Positions 36,382 to 46,343 of a stretch of 64,000 nt of DNA are shown one piece after another. Position 1 is the first letter of the stretch. Each line of letters starts with the position of its first letter. The notes under the pieces were generated by a model, which saw only the letters and a list, made by a program, of their open reading frames with translations, was not told where the DNA came from and ran no database searches. The DNA lies in the NCBI RefSeq assembly GCF_004014805.1, contig NZ_ATDN01000012.1, positions 1 through 64,000 on the forward strand, in the 5' to 3' direction. This DNA comes from Mycolicibacterium elephantis DSM 44368 (GTDB lineage Bacteria > Actinomycetota > Actinomycetes > Mycobacteriales > Mycobacteriaceae). The position numbers were made by a program, and so were the translations under genes.

Positions 36382-37113
36382 TCAGAGCAAGGCGATCGTT
36401 CCGAGCAGCACCACCCCGAAGATGAAGCTCGCGGTGTACACCGCCTTCTCGCGAGGGTTCGGGGCGCTGGTGATTTCGGGCAGCAGATCAGCCAGCGCGA
36501 TGTAGATGAAGTTGCCCGCGGCGAACGGCACCAGGAACGCGACGTCGACATGCCCGGCGAAGCCGTACGCGATCAACCCGCCCAGCGGAAACGTCAGCGC
36601 CGAGCCGACGTTGTACAGCAGCGCATTCCGCGCGCTCCAACCGCCGTGCACGAGAATCCCGAAATCGCCCAGCTCCTGCGGGATCTCGTGTGCCACAGCG
36701 ACCAGCCAAGTCAGGATCCCCAATCGGATGTCGACGATGAACGCGCTGCCGACCGCGACGCCGCCGACGAGGTTGTGCAGGGCGTCGGCGGCCAGGATCA
36801 GATAACCGATCGGCTGATGATCGCCGACCGCGCGGTGACAGTGGTGCCAGTGCAGGAACTGCTCGAGGATGTGAAACGAGACCATCCCGGCGGCCAGCCA
36901 GACATAGACCGAAAGCTGGTTACCCAGCACCTCGATCGACTCGGGCAGCATGTGAAACAGCGCCCCGCCCACCAGGGTTCCCGCGGCCAGCGCCACCATC
37001 GGCAACACCACACGCAGGAACACCCGCTGCGGCAACAGCAGGGCCACGCCACCGACCAGGGCCAACGCGCTCATCGCCAGACCCGACACGACGATCCAGC
37101 CCAGCACCGACAT
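36382..37113 (-). CDS. ZIP-family metal transporter
   Basis: This is a 243-residue protein with about eight membrane helices. Helix motifs with metal ligands are DALHNLVGGVAVGSAF and AVAHEIPQELGDFGILVH, the characteristic His-Asn and His-Glu-Ile-Pro-Gln-Glu sites of ZIP channels. A histidine-rich loop (FLHWHHCHRAVGDH) lies between helices. It imports zinc or a related divalent metal into the cytosol. ATG 37113 is chosen (MSVLGWIVVSGLAM) because upstream residues in the open frame are not membrane-like. It is divergent from the universal stress protein; a DosR-like box lies between them. Confidence 0.88.
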   Translation of the reverse strand: MSVLGWIVVSGLAMSALALVGGVALLLPQRVFLRVVLPMVALAAGTLVGGALFHMLPESIEVLGNQLSVYVWLAAGMVSFHILEQFLHWHHCHRAVGDHQPIGYLILAADALHNLVGGVAVGSAFIVDIRLGILTWLVAVAHEIPQELGDFGILVHGGWSARNALLYNVGSALTFPLGGLIAYGFAGHVDVAFLVPFAAGNFIYIALADLLPEITSAPNPREKAVYTASFIFGVVLLGTIALL

Positions 37114-37150
37114 AGCCAGACACGTTAACGACCAATAGCCCAACCGGTTA

Positions 37151-37164
37151 GGGACCAAAGGCCG
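37151..37164. promoter_or_regulatory. DosR-like box upstream of the universal stress protein
   Basis: GGGACCAAAGGCCG, preceded by TTA, fits the degenerate palindromic DosR/DevR binding consensus (GGGAC-N4-GxCCC type). It lies 71 bases before GTG 37235. Universal stress genes are standard members of the hypoxia/NO-induced DosR regulon, so the context supports it. The box could also serve the divergent ZIP gene. Confidence 0.55.
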
Positions 37165-37234
37165 CAGACACGCCGGCCGACCGGCACCTAACGTCAAGAG
37201 CACTTGGGCCTGGCGTCCTTGGAAAGGAGACGAA

Positions 37235-38131
37235 GTGTCGGATCAACAGGGCATCGTGGTCGGTGTCGACGGCTCCCCCGCCTCGATGGCGGCGGTCGAG
37301 TGGGCCGCGCGCGACGCCGAGTTACGCAACGTACCGCTGAAGGTCGTTTATGTCGTCGTGCCGCTGGTGGTCACCGAGGGATGGTCCGAGGCCGCGGGCG
37401 ACTACGCGCACTTCCAGCAGGAGCAGGCGCGCCAGATCGTCGAGCACGCCCACAAGGTCGCCGTGGAGGCCACGTCCTCGGACCGCGCCGCCCAGGTAAG
37501 CACCGAGATCTTTCACGCCTCGGTCGTGCCGACGCTGGTCGAGCTGTCCAAGCGGGCCGACATGGTCGTGGTGGGCTCCCGCGGGCAGGGCGCGGTGGCG
37601 CGGGCCGTGATGGGGTCGGTCAGCTCCGGCGTGGCGCGTCGCGCGCACTGCCCGGTGGCCGTCGTCCACGACGACGTACCGTTCGCCGAGCGCGCGCAGG
37701 CTCCCGTGGTGGTCGGCATCGACGGGTCACCGGCCTCGGAGCTGGCGACGCAGATCGCCTTCGACGAGGCCTCGCGCCGCGGCGTCGAGCTGGTGGCGCT
37801 GCACGCCTGGAGCGACATGGGCCCGCTGGGGTTCCCGCCGACGAACTGGGCGCCCATCGAATGGCGCAACATTAAGGACGAGGAGCGAGCCCTGCTCGCC
37901 CAGCGGCTGGCGGGATGGCAGGAACAGTATCCCGACGTCGTCGTGCGCAGGGTCGTGGTGTGTGACCAGCCAACGCCCCGGCTGCTCGAGCAGGCCGAGA
38001 ACGCCCAGCTGCTGGTGGTCGGCAGCCACGGCCGCGGCGGGTTCCCGGGCATGCTGCTGGGCTCGGTCAGCTCCGCGGTCGCGAACGCCGCGCAGATCCC
38101 GGTGATCATCGCCCGCATGCCTCGCGACTGA
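37235..38131 (+). CDS. Tandem universal stress protein (UspA family)
   Basis: This is a 298-residue protein with two UspA domains (about 1-145 and 155-298). Each starts with a VVGVDGSPAS/VVGIDGSPAS Walker-like loop and ends with the ATP-binding pattern Gly-x2-Gly-x9-Gly-Ser: GSRGQGAVARAVMGS and GSHGRGGFPGMLLGS. Mycobacterial tandem Usps of this kind are cytosolic ATP/cAMP-binding proteins, many induced by hypoxia or NO. GTG 37235 has AAAGGAG upstream. The DosR-like box at 37151 suggests redox control. The role of individual members is usually unclear. Confidence 0.92.
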   Translation: MSDQQGIVVGVDGSPASMAAVEWAARDAELRNVPLKVVYVVVPLVVTEGWSEAAGDYAHFQQEQARQIVEHAHKVAVEATSSDRAAQVSTEIFHASVVPTLVELSKRADMVVVGSRGQGAVARAVMGSVSSGVARRAHCPVAVVHDDVPFAERAQAPVVVGIDGSPASELATQIAFDEASRRGVELVALHAWSDMGPLGFPPTNWAPIEWRNIKDEERALLAQRLAGWQEQYPDVVVRRVVVCDQPTPRLLEQAENAQLLVVGSHGRGGFPGMLLGSVSSAVANAAQIPVIIARMPRD

Positions 38132-38150
38132 ACAGGGCAGAATCGGTTCG

Positions 38151-41100
38151 ATGGCTCTGTTTATCCATCGGGCTGAACGCACCGACCTGCTCGCCGACGG
38201 ACTGGGTGCGCTGCTGTCGGACCCGCTGGACGACCCGTTCGCCGAGGAACTGGTCATCGTGCCCGCCAAGGGCATCGAGCGCTGGCTGAGCCAGCGGCTC
38301 TCGCACGTGCTGGGGCGGGCCAGCGGCGACGACGGCGTCTGCGCGGGCATCGCGTTTCGCAACCCGCGCTCGCTGATCGCGGAGCTGCTGGGCATCGACA
38401 ATGGCGCCGACGACCCGTGGGCGCCCGACGCGATGGTGTGGCCGCTGCTGGAGGTGATCGACGCCAGCTGCACCGAGGCCTGGTGCAAACCGCTGGCCAC
38501 CCACCTCGGCCACTTCGAGACCGGTGAGGAGAAGGAGCTGCGTCAGGGCCGGCGGTACGCGGTGGCGCGCCGGCTGGCGGGGCTGTTCGCCTCCTACGCG
38601 CGGCAGCGTCCGCAGCTGCTGATCGACTGGGAGACCGGCGTCGACGGCGAGGTGCCGTCCGATCTGGGGTGGCAGCCGCCGCTGTGGCGGGCCCTGCTCG
38701 ACAAGGTCGCCGCCGACCCGCCCCATGTCCGGCACGCGAAAACCGTTGCGATGCTGGAGGAGTCGCCCACCGACTTGCCGCAGCGCCTGTCGTTGTTCGG
38801 ACACACCCGGCTGCCCAGCACCGAGATCGAGCTGCTGCGCGCGCTGTCCACCCATCACGACCTGCACCTGTGGCTGCCGCATCCCAGCGACCGGCTGTGG
38901 TCGTCGCTGCGGGGCGTGCACGGGCAGATCCCCCGCCGTGAGGACACCAGTCACCGCGAGGTCGACCACCCGCTGCTGGCCACCCTCGGCCGCGACCTTC
39001 GCGAGCTGCAGCGCAGCCTGCCCGCCGACACCCACACCGACGAATACCTGCCCGGCCCCGCGCGCCCCGACACCCTGCTGGGCTGGCTGCAGTCCGACAT
39101 CACCGCCAACGCGGTGCGCCCGAAGGGCCGGGTGCACAACGCATCTGACCGCTCGGTGCAGGTGCACAGCTGCCATGGCGCGGCGCGTCAGATCGACGTG
39201 CTGCGGGAGGTGCTGCTCGGGTTGCTCGCCGACGACCCGACGCTGGAGCCGCGCGACATCCTCGTGATGTGCCCGGACATCGAGACCTACGCGCCGCTGA
39301 TCGTGGCGGGGTTCGGGCTCGGCGACATGATCAAGGGCGTGCACCCAGCGCATCAGCTGCGGGTCAAGCTCGCCGACCGTGCGCTCACCCAGACCAACCC
39401 GCTGCTCGGTGTCGCGTCGCAGCTGCTGGCGCTCGCCGGTGGACGGGCCACGTCCAGCGAGGTGCTCAACCTCGCGCACGCCGCGCCGGTGCGGGCCCGG
39501 TTCGGCTTCACCGACGACGACCTCGAGGACATCACCCGCTGGGTGCGTCAGGCCAACATCCGCTGGGGTTTCGACCAAGAGCATCGCCGACCGTTCGGCG
39601 TCGACTTCGTCCAGAACACTTGGCGTTTCGGCATCGACCGGGTACTCGCCGGGGTGGCGATGTCCGACGACTCGCGCACCTGGATCGACACCACGCTGCC
39701 GCTCGACGACGTCAGCAGCAACCGCGTCGAGCTGGCCGGCAAGCTCGCCGAGTACGTCGCCCGGCTGCAGCGCGTCGCCGAATCCCTCACCGGCGCCCGG
39801 CCGTTGAAGGCCTGGCTGGGCGCGCTGACCGACGGGATCGGGCTGCTCACCGATGTCGGCGACGACGACGCGTGGCAGATCAGCCAGTTGCAGCGCGAAT
39901 TCGGTGACGTGCTCAACAGCGCCGGGTCGCGCGCCGACACCCTGTTGCGGCTGCCCGATATCCGCGCGCTGTTGCAGCGGCATCTGGCCGGCAGGCCGAC
40001 GCGGGCCAACTTCCGCACCGGCACGCTGACGGTGTGCACGATGGTGCCGATGCGCTCGGTGCCGCACCGGGTGGTGTGTCTGGTCGGGCTGGACGACGGC
40101 GTGTTCCCGCGGCGCGGCATCATCGACGGCGACGACGCGCTGGCCCGCGACCCGATGACCGGCGAGCGCGACATCCGTTCGGAGGACCGGCAATTGCTGC
40201 TGGACGCGATCAACGCCGCCACCGAGACGCTGGTGATCACCTACACCGGCGCCAACGAGTACTCCGGGCTCGAGCGCCCGCCCGCGGTGCCGCTGGCCGA
40301 ACTGCTCGACACGCTGGACCTCACCACCGAGCACCCCGTGCGCGAGGACGTCGTCGTCAAGCACCCGCTGCAGCCGTTCGACACCCGCAACGTCGTCCCC
40401 GGCGGGTTGATCCCCGAGCAGCCGTTCACGTTCGACCCCTCCGCGCTGCGGGCCGCGCGGGCCCGCGCCGGTGAGCGCGCCGAGCGGCCGTCGTTCATCT
40501 CCGGACCGCTGCCCGCTCCCCCGGCCGAGGACGTCGCGCTGGCCGATCTGCTCGGGTTCTTCCGCGATCCGGTGAAGGGGTTCTTCCGCGCGCTGGAGTT
40601 CACGCTGCCGTGGGAGGTCGACGGGGTCGAGGACGCGATGCCGGTCGACATCGACGCGCTCGAGGAGTGGACGGTCGGCGAGCGGATGCTGCAGGACATG
40701 CTGGGCGGCATGGACCCGCGCGAGGCGCGGGACCTCGAGTGGCGGCGCGGCACGCTGCCTCCCGGCCAATTGGGTTGGCGCACAGCGAAGAACATCTGCG
40801 ATCAGTCGGCGCTGATCGCCGACACCGCCCGGCCCTACCGCAGCGCCGAACCGCGGGCGCTCGACGTGGACATCGACGTCGGCGGCGGGCGCCGCGTCAC
40901 CGGCACGGTGTCGCCGATCTACGGCGACCGGCTGGTGTCGGCGACGTACTCCAAGCTCGACGGCCGGCACCTGCTGCAGCCGTGGATCCGGTTGTTGGCG
41001 TTGTTCGCTCACGCTCCGTCGCGGGAGTGGACGGCGGTGTCGATCGGCAGGCCGAAGCGGGGCACCACCCCGCGCGTCGAGGTGATGGGCAGGCCGTCGT

Positions 41101-41396
41101 CGTCGTCCGCGGTGGAACTGCTGGCCGATCTGGTCGCGATGTACGACGAGGGCCGCCGAGAACCGTTGCCGCTGCCCGTCAAGACGTCGTTCGCATGGGC
41201 CGACGCCGTGCACGGGCACCGCGACCCGGAGCGCAACGCCACCTATCGGTGGCGGACGGACAACTATCCCGGCGAGGACGCCGAGCCCGCCTATCAACTG
41301 GCGTTCGGCAAGGCCTGGGTGAAGGATCTGGTCGCGCGGGGGCTCGACACCTACGCGTGCCGGCTGTGGCTTCCGATGCTGCGAGCGCTGCAATGA
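38151..41396 (+). CDS. recC: Exodeoxyribonuclease V subunit gamma (RecC)
   Basis: This 1081-residue RecC is the non-catalytic, inactivated-helicase subunit that splits strands and scans for recombination signals in RecBCD. Identifiable strings are EELVIVPAKGIERWLSQRLS at the N-terminus, HSCHGAARQIDVLREVLL in the middle, and VVCLVGLDDGVFPR followed by EDRQLLLDAI near residue 640. It is slightly shorter than the ~1120 residues of E. coli. The end overlaps recB by ATGA. In mycobacteria RecBCD is reported to serve single-strand annealing, while AdnAB does end resection for homologous recombination. Confidence 0.95.
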   Translation: MALFIHRAERTDLLADGLGALLSDPLDDPFAEELVIVPAKGIERWLSQRLSHVLGRASGDDGVCAGIAFRNPRSLIAELLGIDNGADDPWAPDAMVWPLLEVIDASCTEAWCKPLATHLGHFETGEEKELRQGRRYAVARRLAGLFASYARQRPQLLIDWETGVDGEVPSDLGWQPPLWRALLDKVAADPPHVRHAKTVAMLEESPTDLPQRLSLFGHTRLPSTEIELLRALSTHHDLHLWLPHPSDRLWSSLRGVHGQIPRREDTSHREVDHPLLATLGRDLRELQRSLPADTHTDEYLPGPARPDTLLGWLQSDITANAVRPKGRVHNASDRSVQVHSCHGAARQIDVLREVLLGLLADDPTLEPRDILVMCPDIETYAPLIVAGFGLGDMIKGVHPAHQLRVKLADRALTQTNPLLGVASQLLALAGGRATSSEVLNLAHAAPVRARFGFTDDDLEDITRWVRQANIRWGFDQEHRRPFGVDFVQNTWRFGIDRVLAGVAMSDDSRTWIDTTLPLDDVSSNRVELAGKLAEYVARLQRVAESLTGARPLKAWLGALTDGIGLLTDVGDDDAWQISQLQREFGDVLNSAGSRADTLLRLPDIRALLQRHLAGRPTRANFRTGTLTVCTMVPMRSVPHRVVCLVGLDDGVFPRRGIIDGDDALARDPMTGERDIRSEDRQLLLDAINAATETLVITYTGANEYSGLERPPAVPLAELLDTLDLTTEHPVREDVVVKHPLQPFDTRNVVPGGLIPEQPFTFDPSALRAARARAGERAERPSFISGPLPAPPAEDVALADLLGFFRDPVKGFFRALEFTLPWEVDGVEDAMPVDIDALEEWTVGERMLQDMLGGMDPREARDLEWRRGTLPPGQLGWRTAKNICDQSALIADTARPYRSAEPRALDVDIDVGGGRRVTGTVSPIYGDRLVSATYSKLDGRHLLQPWIRLLALFAHAPSREWTAVSIGRPKRGTTPRVEVMGRPSSSSAVELLADLVAMYDEGRREPLPLPVKTSFAWADAVHGHRDPERNATYRWRTDNYPGEDAEPAYQLAFGKAWVKDLVARGLDTYACRLWLPMLRALQ

Positions 41397-44300
41397 GCGC
41401 TGCAATGACGGGAATGATGCAGCCCTTCGATCTGCTGGGCCCGCTGCCCGCCGAACGTTCGACCACCGTGCTGGAGGCCAGCGCCGGAACCGGTAAGACG
41501 TTCGCGCTGGCCGCTCTGGTCACCCGCTATGTGGCCGAGGGCGTGGCGACGCTGGATCAGATGCTGCTGATCACGTTCAGCCGCGCTGCCACCCAGGAGC
41601 TGCGTGACCGGGTGCGACGCCAGATCGTGCATGCGGTCGCGGCTTTCGACGACCACTCCCTGGTTGAGGGCAACGAGATCGTCGAGCACCTCCTCGACTG
41701 CGGCGCCGAGGAGTGCGGCCTGCGGCGGCAGCGGTTGCGGGATGCGTTGGCGGCCTTCGACGCCGCGACGATCGCGACCACCCACCAGTTCTGCCAGACC
41801 GTGTTGCGGTCGCTGGGGGTGGCGGGTGACACCGACGCCGGTGTCGAGCTGGTGGAGAGCCTCGACGAGTTGACCACCGAGATCGTCGACGATCTGTACC
41901 TGCGCCACTTCGGGCGGGAAAAGGAGGCGCCGCTGCTGGAGTACGACGACGCGCTGACGCTGGCGCGTGAGGTGGTCAACAAGCCGGCGACCGAGCTGCG
42001 GCCGTCGTCGCCCGACCCGGACTCGCGCGCCGCGGTCTGTGTGCGGTTCGCCAAAGACGTTCTGGCCGAGCTGGAGATCCGCAAGCGACGCCGCCGCATC
42101 CTCGGTTACGACGACCTGCTGAGCCGGCTGGCCCTGGCGTTGGAGGCCGACGACTCGCCGGCCCAGCTGCGGATGCATCAGCGCTGGCCGGTCGTGTTGG
42201 TCGACGAGTTCCAGGACACCGACCCGGTGCAGTGGCAGGTGATCGACCGCGCGTTCAGCGGCCGATCGACGCTGATCCTGATCGGCGATCCCAAGCAGGC
42301 GATCTATGCGTTCCGCGGCGGCGACATCGTCACCTACCTCGACGCCGCGGCGACCGCCGGGGTGCAGAAGACGTTGGGCAAGAACTGGCGCAGCGACGGC
42401 GCGCTGGTCGAGCGGCTGCAGGTGGTGCTCAAGGGCGCGCAACTCGGCGATCCGCGGATCGTGGTGCACGAGGTCACCGCGGCCCACAAAGGGTCGCGGC
42501 TGGTCGGTGCGCCGTCATGCGAGCCGTTCCGGCTGCGCGTGGTGCGCCGGGAGACGGTGGGCCGCAGCGGAACCCGTCCCGCACTGATCGGCGACCTGCG
42601 CCGCCACATTCCGCTCGATATGGCCGCCGACATCGCCGACCTGCTGACCAGCGGCGCGACGTTCGACGGGAGACCGCTCGTCGCCGAGGACATCGGGGTG
42701 CTCGTCGAGAAGCACGTGGACGCCCGCGCGTGCTACGACGCGCTGTGCGAAGCGGGCATTCCCGCCGTCTACACCGGTGATTCGGACATCTTCGGCTCCG
42801 AGGCCGCCGACGACTGGCTGTGCCTGCTCGAGGCGTTCGACCAGCCGCACCGCCCCGGGATGGTGCGCGCCGCGGCGGCGACGATGTTCTTCGGCAAGAC
42901 CGCCGAGGAGCTGGTGCACGGCGGCGACACGCTGACCGACGCGGTGGCAGACACGTTGCGGGAGTGGGCCGGTCACGTCCGCGAACGTGGGGTGGCCGCG
43001 ATCTTCGAGGCCGCGCAACTGGCGGGCATGACCGACCGGGTGCTGTCGTGGCGCGACGGCGAACGACGCATGACCGACCTGGCGCATCTCACCCAGCTGT
43101 TGCAGGAGGCCGCCCACCGCGAGCATTTCAGCCTGCCCGCGCTGCGGGACTGGTTGCGCGAGCAGCGCGGTGAGCGCAGCGGCGCCCCCGAGCGGTACCG
43201 CCGGCTCGACAACGACGCGGCGGCGGTTCAGGTGATGACGGTGTTCGTCGCGAAGGGGCTGCAGTTCCCGGTGGTGTACCTGCCGTTCGCCTTCAACCGA
43301 TACGTGCGCGACCCGGAACTGGTGCTGTATCACGAGGGCACCACCCGCTGCCTGCACATCGGCGGTCCCGACAGCCCGGACTACAACGCCGTCGCCAAGC
43401 TGGGCCGCGCCGAGGACGCCAGCGACGACAGCCGGCTGACCTACGTCGCGTTGACCCGCGCCCAGTCTCAGGTGGTGGCGTGGTGGGCCGCGTCCAACGA
43501 CGAACCCAACGGCGGGCTCTCGCGGGTGCTGCGCGGCCGAGTCCCCAACCAGGCAGAGGTGCCCGCGACCGTCGCGCCCACCAAGGTCACCGACGACGAG
43601 GCGATGACGCGATTCAAGGAGTGGGAGGCCGCGGGCGGGCTGGTCGTCGAGGAGTCGGTGCTGCGCCCGATCAAACCGCTGCCGCGTGATCGTGTGCCGG
43701 AGACGTTGGCGGCGCGGCACTTTCACCGCTCGATCGACACGTCCTGGCGGCGCACGTCGTACTCGGGGCTGATCCGCGCCGCGGAGGCGACCCCGGTGAG
43801 CAGCGAACCCGAGGTCGACGAACTCGACGACGAGGTGGCCGAGATCCCGCTGGTGACCTCGCCGGTCGGGGCCGATGTGCCGTCGCCGATGGCCGATCTG
43901 CCGTCCGGGGCGAAGTTTGGCTCGCTGGTGCACGCGGTGTTGGAGACCGCCGACCCGTTCGCGCCCGACCTGGCCGCCGAACTGGAGGCACGCGTTGTCG
44001 AGCACTCGCTGTGGTGGCCCGTCGACGTCGCGGCCGACGAGTTGGCGGCGGCGATGGTGCCGCTGCACGACACACCGCTGGGCCCTTTGGCGCCGGGAAA
44101 GACGTTGCGCCAGATCGGGTTGCGCGACCGGATGCGGGAGATGGACTTCGAGTTCCCGTTGGGCGGCGGCCGGCTCCGCGCGGTCGGTGAGCTGCTGCGG
44201 GAGCATCTGCCCGCCGACGATCCGCTGGCGGTGTACGCCGACCGGTTGACCGGCATGGCGCTGGGCAGCCAGCCGCTGAAGGGGTATCTGTCGGGGTCGG

Positions 44301-44659
44301 TGGACGCGGTGCTGCGCGTCGACGACCGGTACCTGGTCGTCGACTACAAGACCAACTGGCTGGGTGACCCGTCGCGGCCGTTGACCGCCGCGGACTACGG
44401 GCAGCCGCGGCTGGTGGAGGCGATGTTGCATTCGGACTATCCGCTGCAGGCGTTGTTGTACAGCGTTGTGCTGCACCGGTTTCTGCGCTGGCGACTGGCC
44501 GGCTACGATCCGGCGCGGCATCTCGGCGGTGTGCTGTACCTGTTCCTGCGCGGAATGTGCGGACCGCAGACCCCGGTGGTCGACGGGCATCCGGCGGGCG
44601 TGTTCAGTTGGCAGCCGCCCGCGGCGCTGACGGTGGAGTTGTCGGAGTTGCTGGCATGA
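41393..44659 (+). CDS. recB: Exodeoxyribonuclease V subunit beta (RecB), helicase-nuclease
   Basis: This is a 1088-residue SF1A helicase with C-terminal nuclease. Walker A is ASAGTGKT (residues 29-36). Later helicase motifs are VVLVDEFQDTDPVQW (DEFQDTD, motif II), IGDPKQAIYAFRGGD, KNWRSD, VMTVFVAKGLQFPVVYLP and LTYVALTRAQSQVV. The nuclease domain has YLVVDYKTNWLG with the Asp-x-Lys pair. All catalytic residues looked for are present. It is a 3'-to-5' motor and the only nuclease of the complex. ATG 41393 overlaps the recC stop; the longer open frame upstream lies within recC and is rejected. Confidence 0.96.
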   Translation: MSAAMTGMMQPFDLLGPLPAERSTTVLEASAGTGKTFALAALVTRYVAEGVATLDQMLLITFSRAATQELRDRVRRQIVHAVAAFDDHSLVEGNEIVEHLLDCGAEECGLRRQRLRDALAAFDAATIATTHQFCQTVLRSLGVAGDTDAGVELVESLDELTTEIVDDLYLRHFGREKEAPLLEYDDALTLAREVVNKPATELRPSSPDPDSRAAVCVRFAKDVLAELEIRKRRRRILGYDDLLSRLALALEADDSPAQLRMHQRWPVVLVDEFQDTDPVQWQVIDRAFSGRSTLILIGDPKQAIYAFRGGDIVTYLDAAATAGVQKTLGKNWRSDGALVERLQVVLKGAQLGDPRIVVHEVTAAHKGSRLVGAPSCEPFRLRVVRRETVGRSGTRPALIGDLRRHIPLDMAADIADLLTSGATFDGRPLVAEDIGVLVEKHVDARACYDALCEAGIPAVYTGDSDIFGSEAADDWLCLLEAFDQPHRPGMVRAAAATMFFGKTAEELVHGGDTLTDAVADTLREWAGHVRERGVAAIFEAAQLAGMTDRVLSWRDGERRMTDLAHLTQLLQEAAHREHFSLPALRDWLREQRGERSGAPERYRRLDNDAAAVQVMTVFVAKGLQFPVVYLPFAFNRYVRDPELVLYHEGTTRCLHIGGPDSPDYNAVAKLGRAEDASDDSRLTYVALTRAQSQVVAWWAASNDEPNGGLSRVLRGRVPNQAEVPATVAPTKVTDDEAMTRFKEWEAAGGLVVEESVLRPIKPLPRDRVPETLAARHFHRSIDTSWRRTSYSGLIRAAEATPVSSEPEVDELDDEVAEIPLVTSPVGADVPSPMADLPSGAKFGSLVHAVLETADPFAPDLAAELEARVVEHSLWWPVDVAADELAAAMVPLHDTPLGPLAPGKTLRQIGLRDRMREMDFEFPLGGGRLRAVGELLREHLPADDPLAVYADRLTGMALGSQPLKGYLSGSVDAVLRVDDRYLVVDYKTNWLGDPSRPLTAADYGQPRLVEAMLHSDYPLQALLYSVVLHRFLRWRLAGYDPARHLGGVLYLFLRGMCGPQTPVVDGHPAGVFSWQPPAALTVELSELLA

Positions 44660-46314
44660 CGAGCGTGGAATGGCGGCGGGCGATCGGCGCGACGGGTCTG
44701 CTGCGCACGTTCACCGACGCCGAGCTGATCGAGTCCTCGGATGTGCATGTGGCGCAACGGCTGACGACGCTGGCCGGCGAGTCCGACGAGCGGGTGGCGT
44801 TGGCGGTCGCGCTGCTGGTGCGGGCGCTGCGGGGCGGGTCGGTGTGCCTGGATCTGCCGTCGGCGGAGGCGCAGGTGGAGGTGTCGGGGCTGGGCGCGGC
44901 GGTGCGGGCGAGCCCGTTGACCGGGGTGGCGTTGCGTGTCGACGGGGATCTGCTCTACCTCGACCGGTATTGGCGCGAGGAGCAGCAGGTCTGCGATGAC
45001 ATTCTGGCGATGCTGGCCGCCCAGCCGTCGCGGGCGTCGGCGGACGTCGACCGGCTGTTTCCGGCGGGTTTCGAGGAGCAGCGCGCGGCGGCGGAAGTCG
45101 CGCTGTCGCAAGGGTTGACGGTGCTGACCGGCGGTCCGGGTACGGGCAAGACGACGACGGTGGCGCGGCTGCTGGCGTTGTTGGCGGGCGGCACGCGGTT
45201 GCGGATCGCGCTGGCGGCGCCGACGGGTAAGGCCGCGGCACGGCTGCAGGAGGCGGTGCAGTTGGAGGTCGACAAGCTGTCGGCAGCTGACCGGTCGGCG
45301 CTGGCGGGCTTGCAGGCGACGACGCTGCACCGGCTGCTGGGCAGCCGCCCGGACACGTCGGCGCGGTTTCGGCACAACCGGGCGAATCGGTTGCCGCACG
45401 ACGTGATCGTCGTCGACGAGACGTCGATGGTGTCGCTGACGATGATGGCGCGGCTGTTGGAGGCGGTGCGGCCGGAGGCGCGGTTGATCCTCGTCGGCGA
45501 TCCCGACCAGTTGGCGTCGGTGGAGGCCGGCGCCGTGCTCGCGGACCTGGTGGACGGTCTGGGCGGGGCGCGGATCGCGGAGCTGAAGACGTCGCACCGG
45601 TTCGGTGAGTCGATCGGCGCGCTGGCATCGGCGATCCGGGTGGGCGACGCGGACACGGCCGTCGACGTGTTGCGCGCAGGCGATGACCACATCGAGTGGG
45701 TCGACACCGACGAACCCGCCGAGCATCTGCGAAAGGTGCTGGTGCCGTGGGCGGTTGCGCTGCGACAGGCGGCGATACTCGGTGACGACAGCGCGGGCTT
45801 GGCGACGTTGAACGAGCATCGGCTGCTGTGCGCGCATCGCCGCGGACCGTACGGCGTGCGCTACTGGAACCATCAGGTCGAGCGGTGGCTGGCCGAGCGT
45901 ACCGGCGAGCCGATCTGGTCGGACTGGTATGCGGGTCGCCCGGTGTTGGTGACGGCCAACGACTATGGGCTGGGCCTGTACAACGGCGACACGGGTGTCA
46001 CGGTGCAGCGCGACGGGGTGTTGCGGGCGGTGATCGCTGGCACGTCGCGGGTGGAGTTCGCGACCAGCCGGCTGGCGGACGTCGAGACCATGCACGCGAT
46101 GACCATTCACAAGTCGCAGGGCAGCCAGGCCGACGAGGTGACGGTGCTGTTGCCGCCGGAGGACTCGCGGTTGTTGACGCGCGAGCTGTTCTATACCGCG
46201 GTGACGCGGGCCAAGTCGCGGGTGCGCGTGGTCGGCCCGGAGGCGTCGGTGCGGACTGCGATCGAGCGGCGGGCGGTGCGAGCGTCGGGCTTGGCCCAGC
46301 GCCTCGCCGGCTGA
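44656..46314 (+). CDS. recD: Exodeoxyribonuclease V subunit alpha (RecD), SF1B helicase
   Basis: This is a 552-residue RecD with Walker A TGGPGTGKTTTVARL (from residue 158), DVIVVDETSMVSLTMMARL (motif II), LVGDPDQLASVEAGAVLADL (motif III) and MTIHKSQGSQADEVTVLLP with YTAVTRAKSRV near the end. It is the 5'-to-3' motor of RecBCD. ATG 44656 overlaps the recB stop as ATGA, so the three genes are translated in series in the order recC-recB-recD. The open frame to 44557 is inside recB and rejected. Confidence 0.95.
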   Translation: MTSVEWRRAIGATGLLRTFTDAELIESSDVHVAQRLTTLAGESDERVALAVALLVRALRGGSVCLDLPSAEAQVEVSGLGAAVRASPLTGVALRVDGDLLYLDRYWREEQQVCDDILAMLAAQPSRASADVDRLFPAGFEEQRAAAEVALSQGLTVLTGGPGTGKTTTVARLLALLAGGTRLRIALAAPTGKAAARLQEAVQLEVDKLSAADRSALAGLQATTLHRLLGSRPDTSARFRHNRANRLPHDVIVVDETSMVSLTMMARLLEAVRPEARLILVGDPDQLASVEAGAVLADLVDGLGGARIAELKTSHRFGESIGALASAIRVGDADTAVDVLRAGDDHIEWVDTDEPAEHLRKVLVPWAVALRQAAILGDDSAGLATLNEHRLLCAHRRGPYGVRYWNHQVERWLAERTGEPIWSDWYAGRPVLVTANDYGLGLYNGDTGVTVQRDGVLRAVIAGTSRVEFATSRLADVETMHAMTIHKSQGSQADEVTVLLPPEDSRLLTRELFYTAVTRAKSRVRVVGPEASVRTAIERRAVRASGLAQRLAG

Positions 46315-46343
46315 GCCTTTTCTCGGCGCGACCTCTTGCCGGC

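Noticed and set aside
38106-41405. 1099-codon minus-strand open frame antisense to recC
   Set aside because: It mirrors the third-codon G+C of recC; composition is Arg/Gln/His-rich and no domain is recognisable.
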